Assembly (NCBI RefSeq): GCF_008973485.1
Contig: NZ_CP031223.1
Coordinates: 2,728,001-2,792,000, forward strand
DNA from: Psychrobacillus glaciei
Lineage (GTDB): Bacteria; Bacillota; Bacilli; Bacillales_A; Planococcaceae
Reading direction: 5' to 3'
Length of the DNA: 64,000 nucleotides
In this document: piece after piece, positions 1-8,308 of the stretch
How the letters are laid out: every line of letters begins with the position of its first letter
How positions within the stretch are numbered: position 1 is the stretch's first letter
Program-made: the position numbers and the translations under genes
The notes under the pieces: model-generated
What the model was told of the DNA's origin: nothing
Databases searched by the model: none
Seen by the model: only the letters and a program-made list of their open reading frames with translations

Positions 1-18
1 ACTCCATTTTTTTATTTA

Positions 19-2430
19 TTATCCTCGTAGCTCTGCCCCTGCTTGTTCTGCAAGTGCTTTTAACACTTTATTGTGCGCGTTTACTACTTCTTCATCGGTT
101 AGTGTGCGCTCTGGATCGAAGTACGTTAGTGAGAAAGCAACCGATTTTTTCCCTGGCTCCATTTTTTCTCCTTCGTATAAATCGAATAGATGTACACCTT
201 TTAGTAATCTTCCACCAGATAATTGGATGATTGCTTGAAGTTCGCCAGCTGCTTTTTCACTGTCTACTACTAGAGCAATATCTCGAGTTATTGATGGGAA
301 TTTAGAAACTGGCGCATAGTATAATGCATCCACTTCTTTATTTAATACTTTTGCTATATTCATTTCCATTACATATGTTTCTTTCAAATCACGCACTTTT
401 TGTTCTGATGGGTGTAATTGTCCGATAAGACCAATTTCCTCACCAGCAAGTTTAATCGAAGCAGTGCGTCCTGGATGTAATCCGTCTACTACAGTCCGTT
501 CAAAAGTAAGTTCATTTGAATGTCCAAGTAGTTCCATTAACCCTTCGACAATTCCTTTTAGTACGAAGAAATCGACTGCTTTTTTCTCGCCTTGCCAGCT
601 GTGATCTACCCATTTACCTGCTATGACTGCGGCTAAATGTTCTTGTTCATGAGGCAAACCTGATTCTGTTTCTCCTAAGAAAACAGATCCTACTTCATAA
701 AGAGCTACTGTATCCGCTTGGCGTGCCGTATTGTATGTTACAGCTTCTAGTAAATGTGGTATTAAACTTTGACGAAGGATGCTTCTTTCTTCGCTCATCG
801 GCATTAATAATTCAGTTACAGGAGCAGTTTCTAATGCGAATTTCTGAGACATTTCTTTTGACGTTAATGAATAAGTGATCGCTTGATAAAGACCTGCACC
901 TTCCAAGTATGCGCGAACTTGACGACGTTTAGCTTGGTAAGATGTTAGTCCACCCGGCTTAGATTCTCCCACTGGTAGGGTCATTGGAATTTCATCATAT
1001 CCGTACATACGAGCAATTTCTTCCACAATGTCTTCTTCAATTTTAATATCTTGACGGCGAGTCGGGGCTTGAATATATAAGAAACCATTTGCAGCTTGGT
1101 AGTCAAATTTTAATCTAGTTAAAATAGAAGTCATATCTTCTAACGATATTTTCATTCCTAAACGATTATTAATAAAATCAGGAGATACTACTACTTCAGC
1201 AGGTGTTTTATCTAATTCATCAACTAAAACAGAACCAGCTAATACTTCCCCACCAGCAAGCTCAGCAAGAAGACTTGCCGCACGTTCTGCCGCAAGAACA
1301 ACTCGATTTGGATCGACTCCTTTTTCAAAACGAGCACTCGCATCACTGCGTAAGTTATGATCTTTTGACGTTTGACGAACGGATCCACTTGCAAAATATG
1401 CAGACTCAATAACAACAGTCGTTGTTCCATTATGAACTTCTGAATTAGCTCCACCCATTACACCTGCAATTGCAACTGGTTCTTTGCCATTAGTAATGAC
1501 TAAGTGATTCGATTTAAGTGTACGTTCTTGATCATCAAGCGTTACTATTTTTTCCCCTTCATTTGCAAGACGAACGACAATTTCCTTTGTTTCTAGTCGA
1601 TCATAATCGAATGCATGAAGTGGTTGACCGTATTCCATTAAGACATAGTTCGTAACATCGACTACGTTATTATGTGGACGAACACCTGCGGCCATAAGGC
1701 GGTGCTGTAACCAAAGTGGCGATTCTTTTACTACCACATTTTTCACAATTTTTGCTACATACATCGGGTTTTCTTTGATTGTATCTACTCGTAGATTTAA
1801 GTAATCTGATGCTTTTTCATTACTTTCATTATAAGTTACTTCAGGGTATTTCATATCTTCCGATAAAATAGCTCCAACTTCATAAGCTACCCCAAGCATA
1901 CTAAGTGCATCGGCGCGGTTAGGAGTTAAGCCAAGTTCAAGAATGGTATCTTCTAATCCAAGTAGTGAAAGTGCACTTTCCCCAGGTGTTGCTGTTTCTG
2001 GAAGAACGTAAATACCTTCTGCATATGCTTTAGGAACAAGACGTCCTTCTATCCCTAACTCTTGAAGTGAGCAAATCATTCCGTTCGACTCTTCCCCGCG
2101 AAGTTTTGCTTTTTTAATTTTTATACCACCAGGAAGTACTGCTCCTGGACGAGCTACGATTACTTTTTGGCCAACTGCAACGTTTGGAGCTCCACAAATA
2201 ATTTGTGTTGTTTCTTCCCCAACATCTACTTGGCAAATATTGAGTTTGTCCGCTTCCGGATGCTTCACTTTTTCTTTCACATATCCAACAACTACATTCG
2301 TCATTCCTTGAGAGCGATCAATAACTGCATCGACTTCAATACCTGAACGAGTAATTTTTTCACCTAATTCTTTTGGATCAAGTCCTTGTGTATTCACATA
2401 TTCTGCTAACCATTTCGTAGATACTAACAT
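19..2430 (-). CDS. pheT: Phenylalanyl-tRNA synthetase beta subunit
   Basis: Beta chain of the cytoplasmic alpha2-beta2 enzyme that charges tRNA-Phe. The 803-residue length is normal for the bacterial bacillary form. An EMAP-like tRNA-binding fold lies around residues 40-150 (HPEADKLNICQVDVG), followed by the B3/B4 editing region (PNRADALSMLG near 170), the B5 domain around 400-475 and a C-terminal ferredoxin-fold anticodon-binding domain from about 710 (SKFPSITRDIALVVD). The ATG follows AAGGAGG at 7 nt. It lies 12 nt downstream of pheS and shares its T-box-controlled transcript. The stop is 18 bases from the window edge, so any terminator is outside. Confidence 0.98.
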   Translation of the reverse strand: MLVSTKWLAEYVNTQGLDPKELGEKITRSGIEVDAVIDRSQGMTNVVVGYVKEKVKHPEADKLNICQVDVGEETTQIICGAPNVAVGQKVIVARPGAVLPGGIKIKKAKLRGEESNGMICSLQELGIEGRLVPKAYAEGIYVLPETATPGESALSLLGLEDTILELGLTPNRADALSMLGVAYEVGAILSEDMKYPEVTYNESNEKASDYLNLRVDTIKENPMYVAKIVKNVVVKESPLWLQHRLMAAGVRPHNNVVDVTNYVLMEYGQPLHAFDYDRLETKEIVVRLANEGEKIVTLDDQERTLKSNHLVITNGKEPVAIAGVMGGANSEVHNGTTTVVIESAYFASGSVRQTSKDHNLRSDASARFEKGVDPNRVVLAAERAASLLAELAGGEVLAGSVLVDELDKTPAEVVVSPDFINNRLGMKISLEDMTSILTRLKFDYQAANGFLYIQAPTRRQDIKIEEDIVEEIARMYGYDEIPMTLPVGESKPGGLTSYQAKRRQVRAYLEGAGLYQAITYSLTSKEMSQKFALETAPVTELLMPMSEERSILRQSLIPHLLEAVTYNTARQADTVALYEVGSVFLGETESGLPHEQEHLAAVIAGKWVDHSWQGEKKAVDFFVLKGIVEGLMELLGHSNELTFERTVVDGLHPGRTASIKLAGEEIGLIGQLHPSEQKVRDLKETYVMEMNIAKVLNKEVDALYYAPVSKFPSITRDIALVVDSEKAAGELQAIIQLSGGRLLKGVHLFDLYEGEKMEPGKKSVAFSLTYFDPERTLTDEEVVNAHNKVLKALAEQAGAELRG

Positions 2431-2442
2431 GTCATTTCCTCC

Positions 2443-3480
2443 TTACACTTCTGTTCGGTGGAATTGCGATAAGAAACGCACATCATTCGTATAGAAATGA
2501 CGAATATCTTCCACACCATATTTCAACATTGCAATTCGTTCTGGACCCATACCAAATGCAAAACCAGAAAGTTTTTTCGAATCATATCCAGCCATTTCTA
2601 AAACGTTTGGATGAACCATTCCAGCACCTAAAATTTCAATCCAACCTGTTTTCTTACAAACATTACAGCCACTTCCAGCGCATTTGAAGCAAGAAATATC
2701 CATTTCAACGGAAGGCTCAGTGAATGGGAAGAAACTTGGACGTAGACGGATTTCACGATCGTCCCCGAACATTTTCTTTGCAAATATAGAAAGTGTTCCT
2801 TTTAAATCACTCATGCGAATATTTTCACCAATAACAAGACCTTCAATTTGTGTAAATTGATGTGAATGTGTCGCATCATCATTGTCACGGCGGTAAACTT
2901 TCCCTGGGCAAATGATTTTAATCGGCTTACCTTTTTTTGCTTCCATCGTACGTGCTTGAACTGGTGATGTATGTGTACGAAGTAAAATATCTTCCGAAAT
3001 ATAGAAAGAATCCTGCATATCACGAGCTGGATGTCCTTTTGGTAAGTTTAAAGCTTCAAAATTGTAGTAATCTTTTTCCACTTCTGGACCTTCCGCAATT
3101 TCATAGCCCATGCTAATGAATAAGTCTTCAATCTCTTCTACTACACGAGTTAAAGGATGATGATTTCCTGTTTTCACCGGACGACCTGGTAAAGTAACGT
3201 CAATCGATTCTTTCGCTAATTGTTCTTGGATTGCTTGTTCTTGAAGTAATGTCATGCGTGCTTCTAATACTTCTGTTACCTCTTCACGCACTACATTGAC
3301 AAGTGCCCCCATTTTCGGACGTTCTTCTGCAGGAAGTTTACCCATTCCTTTTAAAAGATCCGTAATCGGTCCCTTTTTCCCTAAATAAGCAACACGTACA
3401 TCATTTAATTCTTTGACGTTCGCTGAAGCTTCAATTTTTTGTAACGCTTCTTCTTTTAACTGTTGAAGTTGTGCTTCCAT
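2443..3480 (-). CDS. pheS: Phenylalanyl-tRNA synthetase alpha subunit
   Basis: Catalytic subunit of PheRS. 345 residues starting [12 protein letters not shown], the expected length. The reading frame is open a further 57 bases upstream, but only the ATG at 3480 has a Shine-Dalgarno (AAGGAGAG) and the family N-terminus. An N-terminal coiled coil occupies about residues 1-85. Class II motif 2 is at [16 protein letters not shown] and motif 3 at [15 protein letters not shown] four-Cys cluster ([16 protein letters not shown]) near residue 275 is usual in bacillary PheS. It is the first gene after the pheST T-box and is followed closely by pheT. About 190 nt of repeat-derived leader separate its start from the T-box terminator. 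Confidence 0.98.
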   Translation of the reverse strand: MEAQLQQLKEEALQKIEASANVKELNDVRVAYLGKKGPITDLLKGMGKLPAEERPKMGALVNVVREEVTEVLEARMTLLQEQAIQEQLAKESIDVTLPGRPVKTGNHHPLTRVVEEIEDLFISMGYEIAEGPEVEKDYYNFEALNLPKGHPARDMQDSFYISEDILLRTHTSPVQARTMEAKKGKPIKIICPGKVYRRDNDDATHSHQFTQIEGLVIGENIRMSDLKGTLSIFAKKMFGDDREIRLRPSFFPFTEPSVEMDISCFKCAGSGCNVCKKTGWIEILGAGMVHPNVLEMAGYDSKKLSGFAFGMGPERIAMLKYGVEDIRHFYTNDVRFLSQFHRTEV

Positions 3481-3489
3481 GTTATAAGA

Positions 3490-3671
3490 TCTCTCCTTTT
3501 CATTCAAATTCGCCTTGGCGTATTTGCTCCTGCGCAAAGCTCGTCGCAGAAAACAGTGCGTCCAGATTTTGTATCGAGCTCGCCTCGAAAAACTCCTTTA
3601 CAAAATCTGTGACATCCGCCGGAGGCTGTCTAATTTCAATTAGCATGTTTTTGGCTGATTGAAATTAGACA
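3490..3671. repeat. Repeat-derived hairpin block in the pheS 5' leader
   Basis: Non-coding stretch between the T-box terminator and pheS. It contains two inverted repeats: CAGATTTTGTA with TACAAAATCTG (about 3571-3612) and GTCTAATTTCAAT with ATTGAAATTAGAC (3628-3670, 13-bp stem). The segment around 3525-3555 (TTTGCTCCTGCGCAAAGC on the plus strand, then CTCGTCGCA) recurs in modified form at about 31172-31200 and 18160-18190. This indicates dispersed-repeat material inserted into an essential operon leader. Confidence 0.6.
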
Positions 3672-3672
3672 A

Positions 3673-3939
3673 ATAAAAAAAACCCGCCCCTATAAAAGGG
3701 ACGAGGACTAATTTCGCGGTACCACCCTGATTATTGCACAAAAATAAGTGCAATCACTCAATTCGACTAACGGCTCTACACCGGCACACCTTTACAGCAA
3801 TTGCTGGTCCCGGCGGCAGCTAACGGGGTGAACTTCTATATGCATTCTCCATTTACACTTTCAGTCAAGGTGTAAAATCCCTTTTTCGAATCGTCATATA
3901 TACTTTTCCCGATGACAGCTTTTTATAATTATCAAATTA
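3673..3939 (-). ncRNA. T-box leader of pheST
   Basis: tRNA-sensing antitermination leader on the minus strand. The T-box core GGTGGTACCGCG lies around 3716-3727 and is followed by a terminator with CGTCCC/GGGGCG arms and a run of Ts (3675-3704). A TTC triplet at 3830-3832, followed by A within the stem I region, fits a phenylalanine specifier codon, as expected upstream of pheS. Uncharged tRNA-Phe would stabilise the antiterminator and allow pheST transcription. The specifier assignment is by eye and less certain than the T-box itself. Confidence 0.93.
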
Positions 3940-3945
3940 CATTCT

Positions 3946-3974
3946 ATTATACGGAGTTTAATAAATTTCTTCAA
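3946..3974 (-). promoter_or_regulatory. Sigma-A promoter of pheST
   Basis: TTGAAG (-35, 3969-3974) and a consensus TATAAT (-10, 3946-3951) separated by exactly 17 bp on the minus strand. Transcription would begin near 3939, at the start of the T-box leader. Confidence 0.85.
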
Positions 3975-4004
3975 GTGTGACTTTTTTTATTTTATGCAAT
4001 TGGA

Positions 4005-4690
4005 CATAATGTTGCGCATCATAGATATAATGCGTCTTAGTGACCGCCAGGATTTCCGCTCTAGGTGGACGCTTTCCGAGGGGGGAGCGATGAGCCAGCA
4101 CCGTCGCTTGTGCGCCGTTTGTGCTGTCTCATCTGTCTCCCTGATCCCTTCGGAGTCGCCACCTATCGCTGCAATCCAGCATATTTGCTAACTATTCAGT
4201 GTTACTGTTCACTTATTAATCTTAACTATATTATCTAAAGCAAAATCCAATAAATGATTGGACGAGTCAAATCACGGGGAGATTGCCACTACTTTCTCTT
4301 ATTAAAGCCTTAACTTTGCATTAAATTATATGTCTCCATTGAAAATATTCCGTATGTTGTGCATTATTTATTGGGTGATAATGTCCGGATTAGTAGAGTG
4401 GATAACTTTGCGCAATACTATTGAATAGTTAATATGTTTCTTCTGGGGTGGAGCGAAAGGGCGGCGACTCCTACCGGAGGCCAACAGGATGTTGGTCACG
4501 AAGGTGTTGCCACACGATGCGGCGCTTCTAGCCTTCGACCCTCTGTGGGCAAATGAGCCTTCACAACGAACGCGTAGCGGCGGTGAAGGCTCATCGCTCA
4601 CCCGGTGGAAAGCGTCCGACCTGCAGCGGAAATCCCAGCGGCAACTTTCTTACGACGTAATATATCTATACTGCACTGGACATCTTTTAC
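4005..4690. repeat. Family A element, locus 1: inverted GC-rich arms around an AT-rich centre
   Basis: Two arms in opposite orientation: about 4023-4195 and about 4444-4666. Each arm has the same outer pieces: GATATAnTnCGTC at the outside, a GGATTTCCGC block, GGACGCTTTCC, and on the inner side GGCGACTCC with (T)AGCGA/GGAGCGA. The right arm is about 95% identical by eye to the arm at 42550-42755 over about 200 nt. The 240-bp centre is AT-rich and non-coding. Short open frames here overlap the repeat, lack ribosome sites and are not reported as genes. No terminal repeat like that of loci 2 and 3 was seen. Apart from this element the gap between the pheST promoter and 4716 holds nothing I recognise. 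Confidence 0.75.
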
Positions 4691-4716
4691 TCCCAATATA
4701 GTTGCTCAATTACACG

Positions 4717-5478
4717 CTATAATGCTAATCCATATAAAAGAATTCCTGTCGCAACTGCAACATTTAATGATTCAGCTTGTCCCAAAAGTGGCACTATTAT
4801 GTTCTGATCTGTTTTTTCTAACAGTTCCGGATTGATGCCACTTCCTTCATTGCCTACGATTAACGCAAATGAATCGCTTTTTTCGACTTCATTGAATGGA
4901 GTAGAGTTTTCAAAAGCAGTGCCGTAAACAGGTACTTGGCGATTTTTTAACTGATCTACCCATGCATGTAAATCCCCTTTTACAACAGGGATATGAAAAT
5001 GCGAGCCTTGTGCAGATCGTAGTGTTTTTGAATTGTATGCATCGGCAGTTCCTTTCCCAAGAATCACTGCGTCAATCCCTGCAGCATCCGCTGTACGAAT
5101 CATTGTGCCAATATTTCCTGGGTCTTGAACTGCATCTATTAACAGCAAACGATTCCATTTAGATTGTTCTGTTTCTTCGACAGTTTGTTGCTTACAGTGT
5201 GCGAATATACCTTGTGTATGCTCGGTTTCAGCAAGTTCTTTTTTAATGACATCATTTATTTCGACTATATCTACATTATCGACATCCCAATTTTCAGGAA
5301 CATTGGCACTATCACTTATCATAATCGTTAGCACATTTTCTTTTCGTTTGATCGCTTCTTCTACTAAATGATAACCTTCTATGATGAATTCGCCTGTTTT
5401 ATCACGTTCTTTGCGAACACTTAATAGTTTTTTCCAATGCTTCACAAGCGCATTTTGTTGGGATTCGATTCGTTTCAT
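4717..5478 (-). CDS. ysgA: SpoU/TrmH-family RNA 2'-O-ribose methyltransferase
   Basis: AdoMet-dependent RNA methyltransferase of the SPOUT class. An N-terminal L30e-like substrate-binding region spans residues 1-95. The three SpoU motifs of the trefoil-knot domain follow: QDPGNIGTMIRTADAAG (about 117), IVGNEGSGI (about 206) and PLLGQAESLNVAVATGI (about 228). 253 residues is normal. The position between pheST and sspI matches ysgA of B. subtilis. The exact RNA target cannot be read from sequence. The upstream ribosome site is weak (GGCGG, 10 nt). Confidence 0.92.
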   Translation of the reverse strand: MKRIESQQNALVKHWKKLLSVRKERDKTGEFIIEGYHLVEEAIKRKENVLTIMISDSANVPENWDVDNVDIVEINDVIKKELAETEHTQGIFAHCKQQTVEETEQSKWNRLLLIDAVQDPGNIGTMIRTADAAGIDAVILGKGTADAYNSKTLRSAQGSHFHIPVVKGDLHAWVDQLKNRQVPVYGTAFENSTPFNEVEKSDSFALIVGNEGSGINPELLEKTDQNIIVPLLGQAESLNVAVATGILLYGLAL

Positions 5479-5569
5479 TTATATGTAACCGCCTTTTTTA
5501 TTTAATAGTAACAAATTCATGTATAGCTTGCGAGAGTTTGGGGAACATAATTTCGAGGAGTGATAAAAA

Positions 5570-5779
5570 ATGGACTTTCAAATTCGAGAAGCAATATCAG
5601 CTAATATGAAAGGAAATAATCCATCTGAAATTCGAGCTGTAGTAGAAGATGCAATTCAAAGAGGAGAAGAACATTTGCTGCCTGGCCTCGGTGTCTTTTT
5701 CGAAAAGTGGTGGAAGAATACGGATGACACTAAGAAAGATGCCGTATTAAATGAACTCGCAACTGCATTTGCACAATAA
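5570..5779 (+). CDS. sspI: Small acid-soluble spore protein SspI
   Basis: 69-residue minor SASP found in the spore core and made in the forespore late in sporulation. The N-terminus MDFQIREAISANMKGN and the block HLLPGLGVFFEKWW are family hallmarks. GAGGAG precedes the ATG by 9 nt. It is divergent from the methyltransferase and ends in a strong hairpin. Its presence marks the organism as an endospore former. A forespore (sigma-G) promoter is expected upstream, but I could not place one with proper spacing. Confidence 0.95.
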   Translation: MDFQIREAISANMKGNNPSEIRAVVEDAIQRGEEHLLPGLGVFFEKWWKNTDDTKKDAVLNELATAFAQ

Positions 5780-5823
5780 AAATCATCCGTGAAGAAGTAC
5801 TTATTCTTCACGGATGATTTTTA
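5778..5823. terminator. Bidirectional terminator between sspI and a membrane protein gene
   Basis: AAAATCATCCGTGAAGAA pairs with TTCTTCACGGATGATTTT, an 18-bp stem with A/T runs on both sides. It serves the two converging genes. Confidence 0.92.
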
Positions 5824-6324
5824 TTATTCATTATCTTCCATCACATGACGACGTACGTTGACATAATAAATGATATATTGTGCGAAAGATAGAGCTACAA
5901 TATTTATAATGATTAATAATTGTGAAGTAGGGATTAATAAATGAAAGAGTGCTGAAAAAGGCAGTGACCACGTAAAGAAAGTATAAACTTTTTGCGTTGC
6001 TTTTCTTGTTATCATTTGCCATGCTTCATCATCTTCCATGTATTCAAGTGGCTTATTTCCCCAAACCGATAACTTTTTTGATGGATTTTCTTTATTATAT
6101 TTGGATAACTTAATTGAAAGAATAATTACCATAACAAGAAACACCGGAATTATTAGAAACATAATGCCCCCCTCCAATGCCTCAAGCTGTATAGAATAAG
6201 AAAATGATGTCTTGTCATTCACATAATTAGTGGCTGCACCAGTAATAATAATTGCGATTACCATAAATACCATCATAAAACCAATTTGCCATAGTGGATA
6301 CTGTACACGAAAATCCTTTTTCAT
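5824..6324 (-). CDS. Four-helix membrane protein coupled to an XRE regulator
   Basis: 166-residue integral membrane protein of unrecognised function. Hydrophobic segments lie near residues 12-32, 50-72, 113-130 and 132-150. A polar loop (YKENPSKKLSVWG and EYMEDDEAW) lies between the second and third. The ATG at 6324 overlaps the TGA of the upstream regulator as TGATG, with GGGGAGG 7 nt before it, so the pair is translationally coupled. Regulator plus small membrane protein operons of this build are common in Bacillales, with roles ranging from antibiotic response to unknown. No function is assigned. Confidence 0.85.
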   Translation of the reverse strand: MKKDFRVQYPLWQIGFMMVFMVIAIIITGAATNYVNDKTSFSYSIQLEALEGGIMFLIIPVFLVMVIILSIKLSKYNKENPSKKLSVWGNKPLEYMEDDEAWQMITRKATQKVYTFFTWSLPFSALFHLLIPTSQLLIIINIVALSFAQYIIYYVNVRRHVMEDNE

Positions 6325-6530
6325 CACCATTCCTCCCCTTCTAACCAAAATAGTTCATCCACTTTACACTCCAGAATATAGGCTAGCTTTAAAGAAAGTG
6401 TAATAGACGGCGAAAATTCCCCTTTTTCAATAAATCCAATCGTTTGTCTCGTAACCCCAGCTTTCTCTCCAAGCTCTCCTTGCGTATAGCTGAATCTTGC
6501 ACGTAATTCTTTTACTCGGTTTTTGAGCAT
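6324..6530 (-). CDS. XRE-family transcriptional regulator (short HTH)
   Basis: 68-residue protein that is essentially one Cro/C1-type helix-turn-helix: YTQGELGEKAGVTRQTIGFI (residues 15-34), followed by LKLAYILECKVDELFWLE. It resembles the short YozG-like regulators that control an adjacent membrane protein gene. The ATG follows GAAGAAGGG at 7 nt. It is the first gene of a two-gene operon and has an inverted repeat over its own promoter, which suggests autoregulation. Confidence 0.93.
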   Translation of the reverse strand: MLKNRVKELRARFSYTQGELGEKAGVTRQTIGFIEKGEFSPSITLSLKLAYILECKVDELFWLEGEEW

Positions 6531-6570
6531 GTGTAAACCCTTCTTCCAACATGTTAACTATTATAACCAT

Positions 6571-6618
6571 AATGTAATGTATACTTAACATAATGTCAAT
6601 TATTATTAACATTATGTT
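6571..6618 (-). promoter_or_regulatory. Promoter and probable operator of the XRE operon
   Basis: TTGACA (6594-6599) and TACATT (6571-6576) at 17-bp spacing on the minus strand. The -35 is embedded in an inverted repeat AACATAATG ... CATTATGTT (6587-6618), with a further similar half-site CCATAATG at 6568-6575. The half-sites cover the promoter, so binding by the XRE protein would repress its own operon. The operator role is inference. Confidence 0.65.
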
Positions 6619-6725
6619 ATTAATAATTTGCATTTGTGCAAACTTGCTATTTTTTTCTTACCATTTATAATTACTTTATTGAAATGAAATATCAGTATAT
6701 AAATATTTGTAAAGAGGAGAAAAAA

Positions 6726-8120
6726 ATGAATACATCCATGGAAAGCACAGTAGTGGCTTTAAAAGAATTTTTAGATGAAGATCAAGTATCAGTCAATCAA
6801 ACAGTTAGAGAGCTTCATAGTAAAGATGAGTCTTACCATGATGCTAGTCTTCCGGATGTAGTGGTTTTTCCAAAAACAGCTGCTGATGTTAGTAAAATTA
6901 TGAATGTGGCAAATAATCTTCAAGTACCTGTTGTTCCTTTTGGTAGAGGATCAAGCCTTGAAGGTCATGTAATACCATACGAGAATGGGATTACTATTGA
7001 TTTTTCATTAATGGACAAAATTTTAGAAGTTCGTGAAAAGGATTTACTTGTAAAAGTGCAACCAGGTGTCACCAGAACTCAATTAAATAAAGAATTAAAG
7101 AAATACGGACTTTTCTTTTCAGTAGATCCAGGAGCGGATGCTACATTAGGAGGAATGGCTGCAACAAATGCTAGTGGTACGACAACCGTAAAATATGGTG
7201 TAATGCGTGATCAAGTGCGCGATTTAGAGGTAGTTCTAGCAGACGGCACCATTATTCATACAGGGAATTTAGCTGCTAAATCAGCATCTGGTTTTCATTT
7301 GAACGGACTTTTTGTAGGTTCTGAAGGAACATTGGGTTGCTTCACAGAACTAACATTAAAAGTTTACGGGATTCCCGAGTTTACAACAGCAGCAAGAGCC
7401 GTCTTCCCTACTGTGAAAAATGCTGTAGAAGCTGTTACATCCATTTTACAAGCAGGCATTCCAATTGCTCGGGTTGAATTAGTAGATGAGAGTTCTATTA
7501 GACAAGTGAATAAGTTTAGTGGAACAGATTATGCGGATAAACCTACATTATTTTTAGAATTCGATGGCAATGAAGCAGGGCTAAAACAAGATGTTGAATT
7601 CACAAAAGAAATAATGCAAGATCACAACTGTGAGGAAATTCAATTTGAAACTGATAACACCGCTCGTACAAAACTATGGGATGCGCGACATAATTTGGCT
7701 TATGCCTATATCCACGGTCATGTAGGCAAGAAGATGATGGTAACGGACGTTTGCGTTCCTATTTCAGAGCTAGCCGACGCTGTAATTTTTGCACGAAAAG
7801 AACTAGATGCTATTGACCTTCCTGGCGGAATACTTGGTCATGTAGGTGATGGTAACTTCCATGCATTATTAATGATCGATATTAGCAACCCGGAAGAATT
7901 AGCTAAAGCTGAAACATTTAATGAAAAAATTGTGCTATATGCACTGGAACGAAACGGGACTTGTACGGGTGAACATGGTGTTGGTGTTGGGAAACAAAAA
8001 TACCAAGTCGCTGAACATGGTGAGGCATTACAGGTGATGGAAAAGATTAAACTAGCGTTAGATCCAAATAACATTTTAAACCCTAATAAAATTGTACAAA
8101 TAGAAAAGATGGATAAATAA
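6726..8120 (+). CDS. glcD: FAD-linked oxidase, glycolate/D-lactate dehydrogenase subunit GlcD
   Basis: 464-residue flavoprotein oxidising 2-hydroxy acids (glycolate or D-lactate). The PCMH-type FAD-binding domain spans about residues 35-215 (PFGRGSSLEGHVIP; GGMAATNASGTTTVKYG). The C-terminal FAD-linked oxidase domain contains HVGDGNFHALL and GEHGVGVGKQKY. The frame is open upstream, but the ATG at 6726 has AGAGGAG 6 nt before it and gives the family N-terminus. B. subtilis has glcD with glcF in this neighbourhood; here no iron-sulfur partner gene is adjacent and the gene stands alone. Confidence 0.92.
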   Translation: MNTSMESTVVALKEFLDEDQVSVNQTVRELHSKDESYHDASLPDVVVFPKTAADVSKIMNVANNLQVPVVPFGRGSSLEGHVIPYENGITIDFSLMDKILEVREKDLLVKVQPGVTRTQLNKELKKYGLFFSVDPGADATLGGMAATNASGTTTVKYGVMRDQVRDLEVVLADGTIIHTGNLAAKSASGFHLNGLFVGSEGTLGCFTELTLKVYGIPEFTTAARAVFPTVKNAVEAVTSILQAGIPIARVELVDESSIRQVNKFSGTDYADKPTLFLEFDGNEAGLKQDVEFTKEIMQDHNCEEIQFETDNTARTKLWDARHNLAYAYIHGHVGKKMMVTDVCVPISELADAVIFARKELDAIDLPGGILGHVGDGNFHALLMIDISNPEELAKAETFNEKIVLYALERNGTCTGEHGVGVGKQKYQVAEHGEALQVMEKIKLALDPNNILNPNKIVQIEKMDK

Positions 8121-8149
8121 GTATTTTTTGATCTTTTTTAATATAATAA

Positions 8150-8181
8150 AGAGTGATTCAGCGTCTCCCGAATCACTCTTC
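8150..8181 (+). terminator. Terminator after glcD
   Basis: AGAGTGATTC pairs with GAATCACTCT, a 10-bp stem with a 10-nt loop. It is flanked by T/A-rich sequence and may act in both directions. Confidence 0.75.
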
Positions 8182-8308
8182 CTATGTAGCGATGAAGTCA
8201 TCCATCTTGACGAACGACATCGCGTGTAGACTGAAGAAGAATACAGCCTATTTCTATTTCAAGTTGCTAGACAAACCCTGTCATTGCAACCTCTTACTAA
8301 ACTAATGA

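Noticed and set aside
5520-5565. Sigma-G promoter for sspI
   Set aside because: GTATA-like and CATAAT-like boxes exist, but the spacing is about 20 bp, too long for a confident call.
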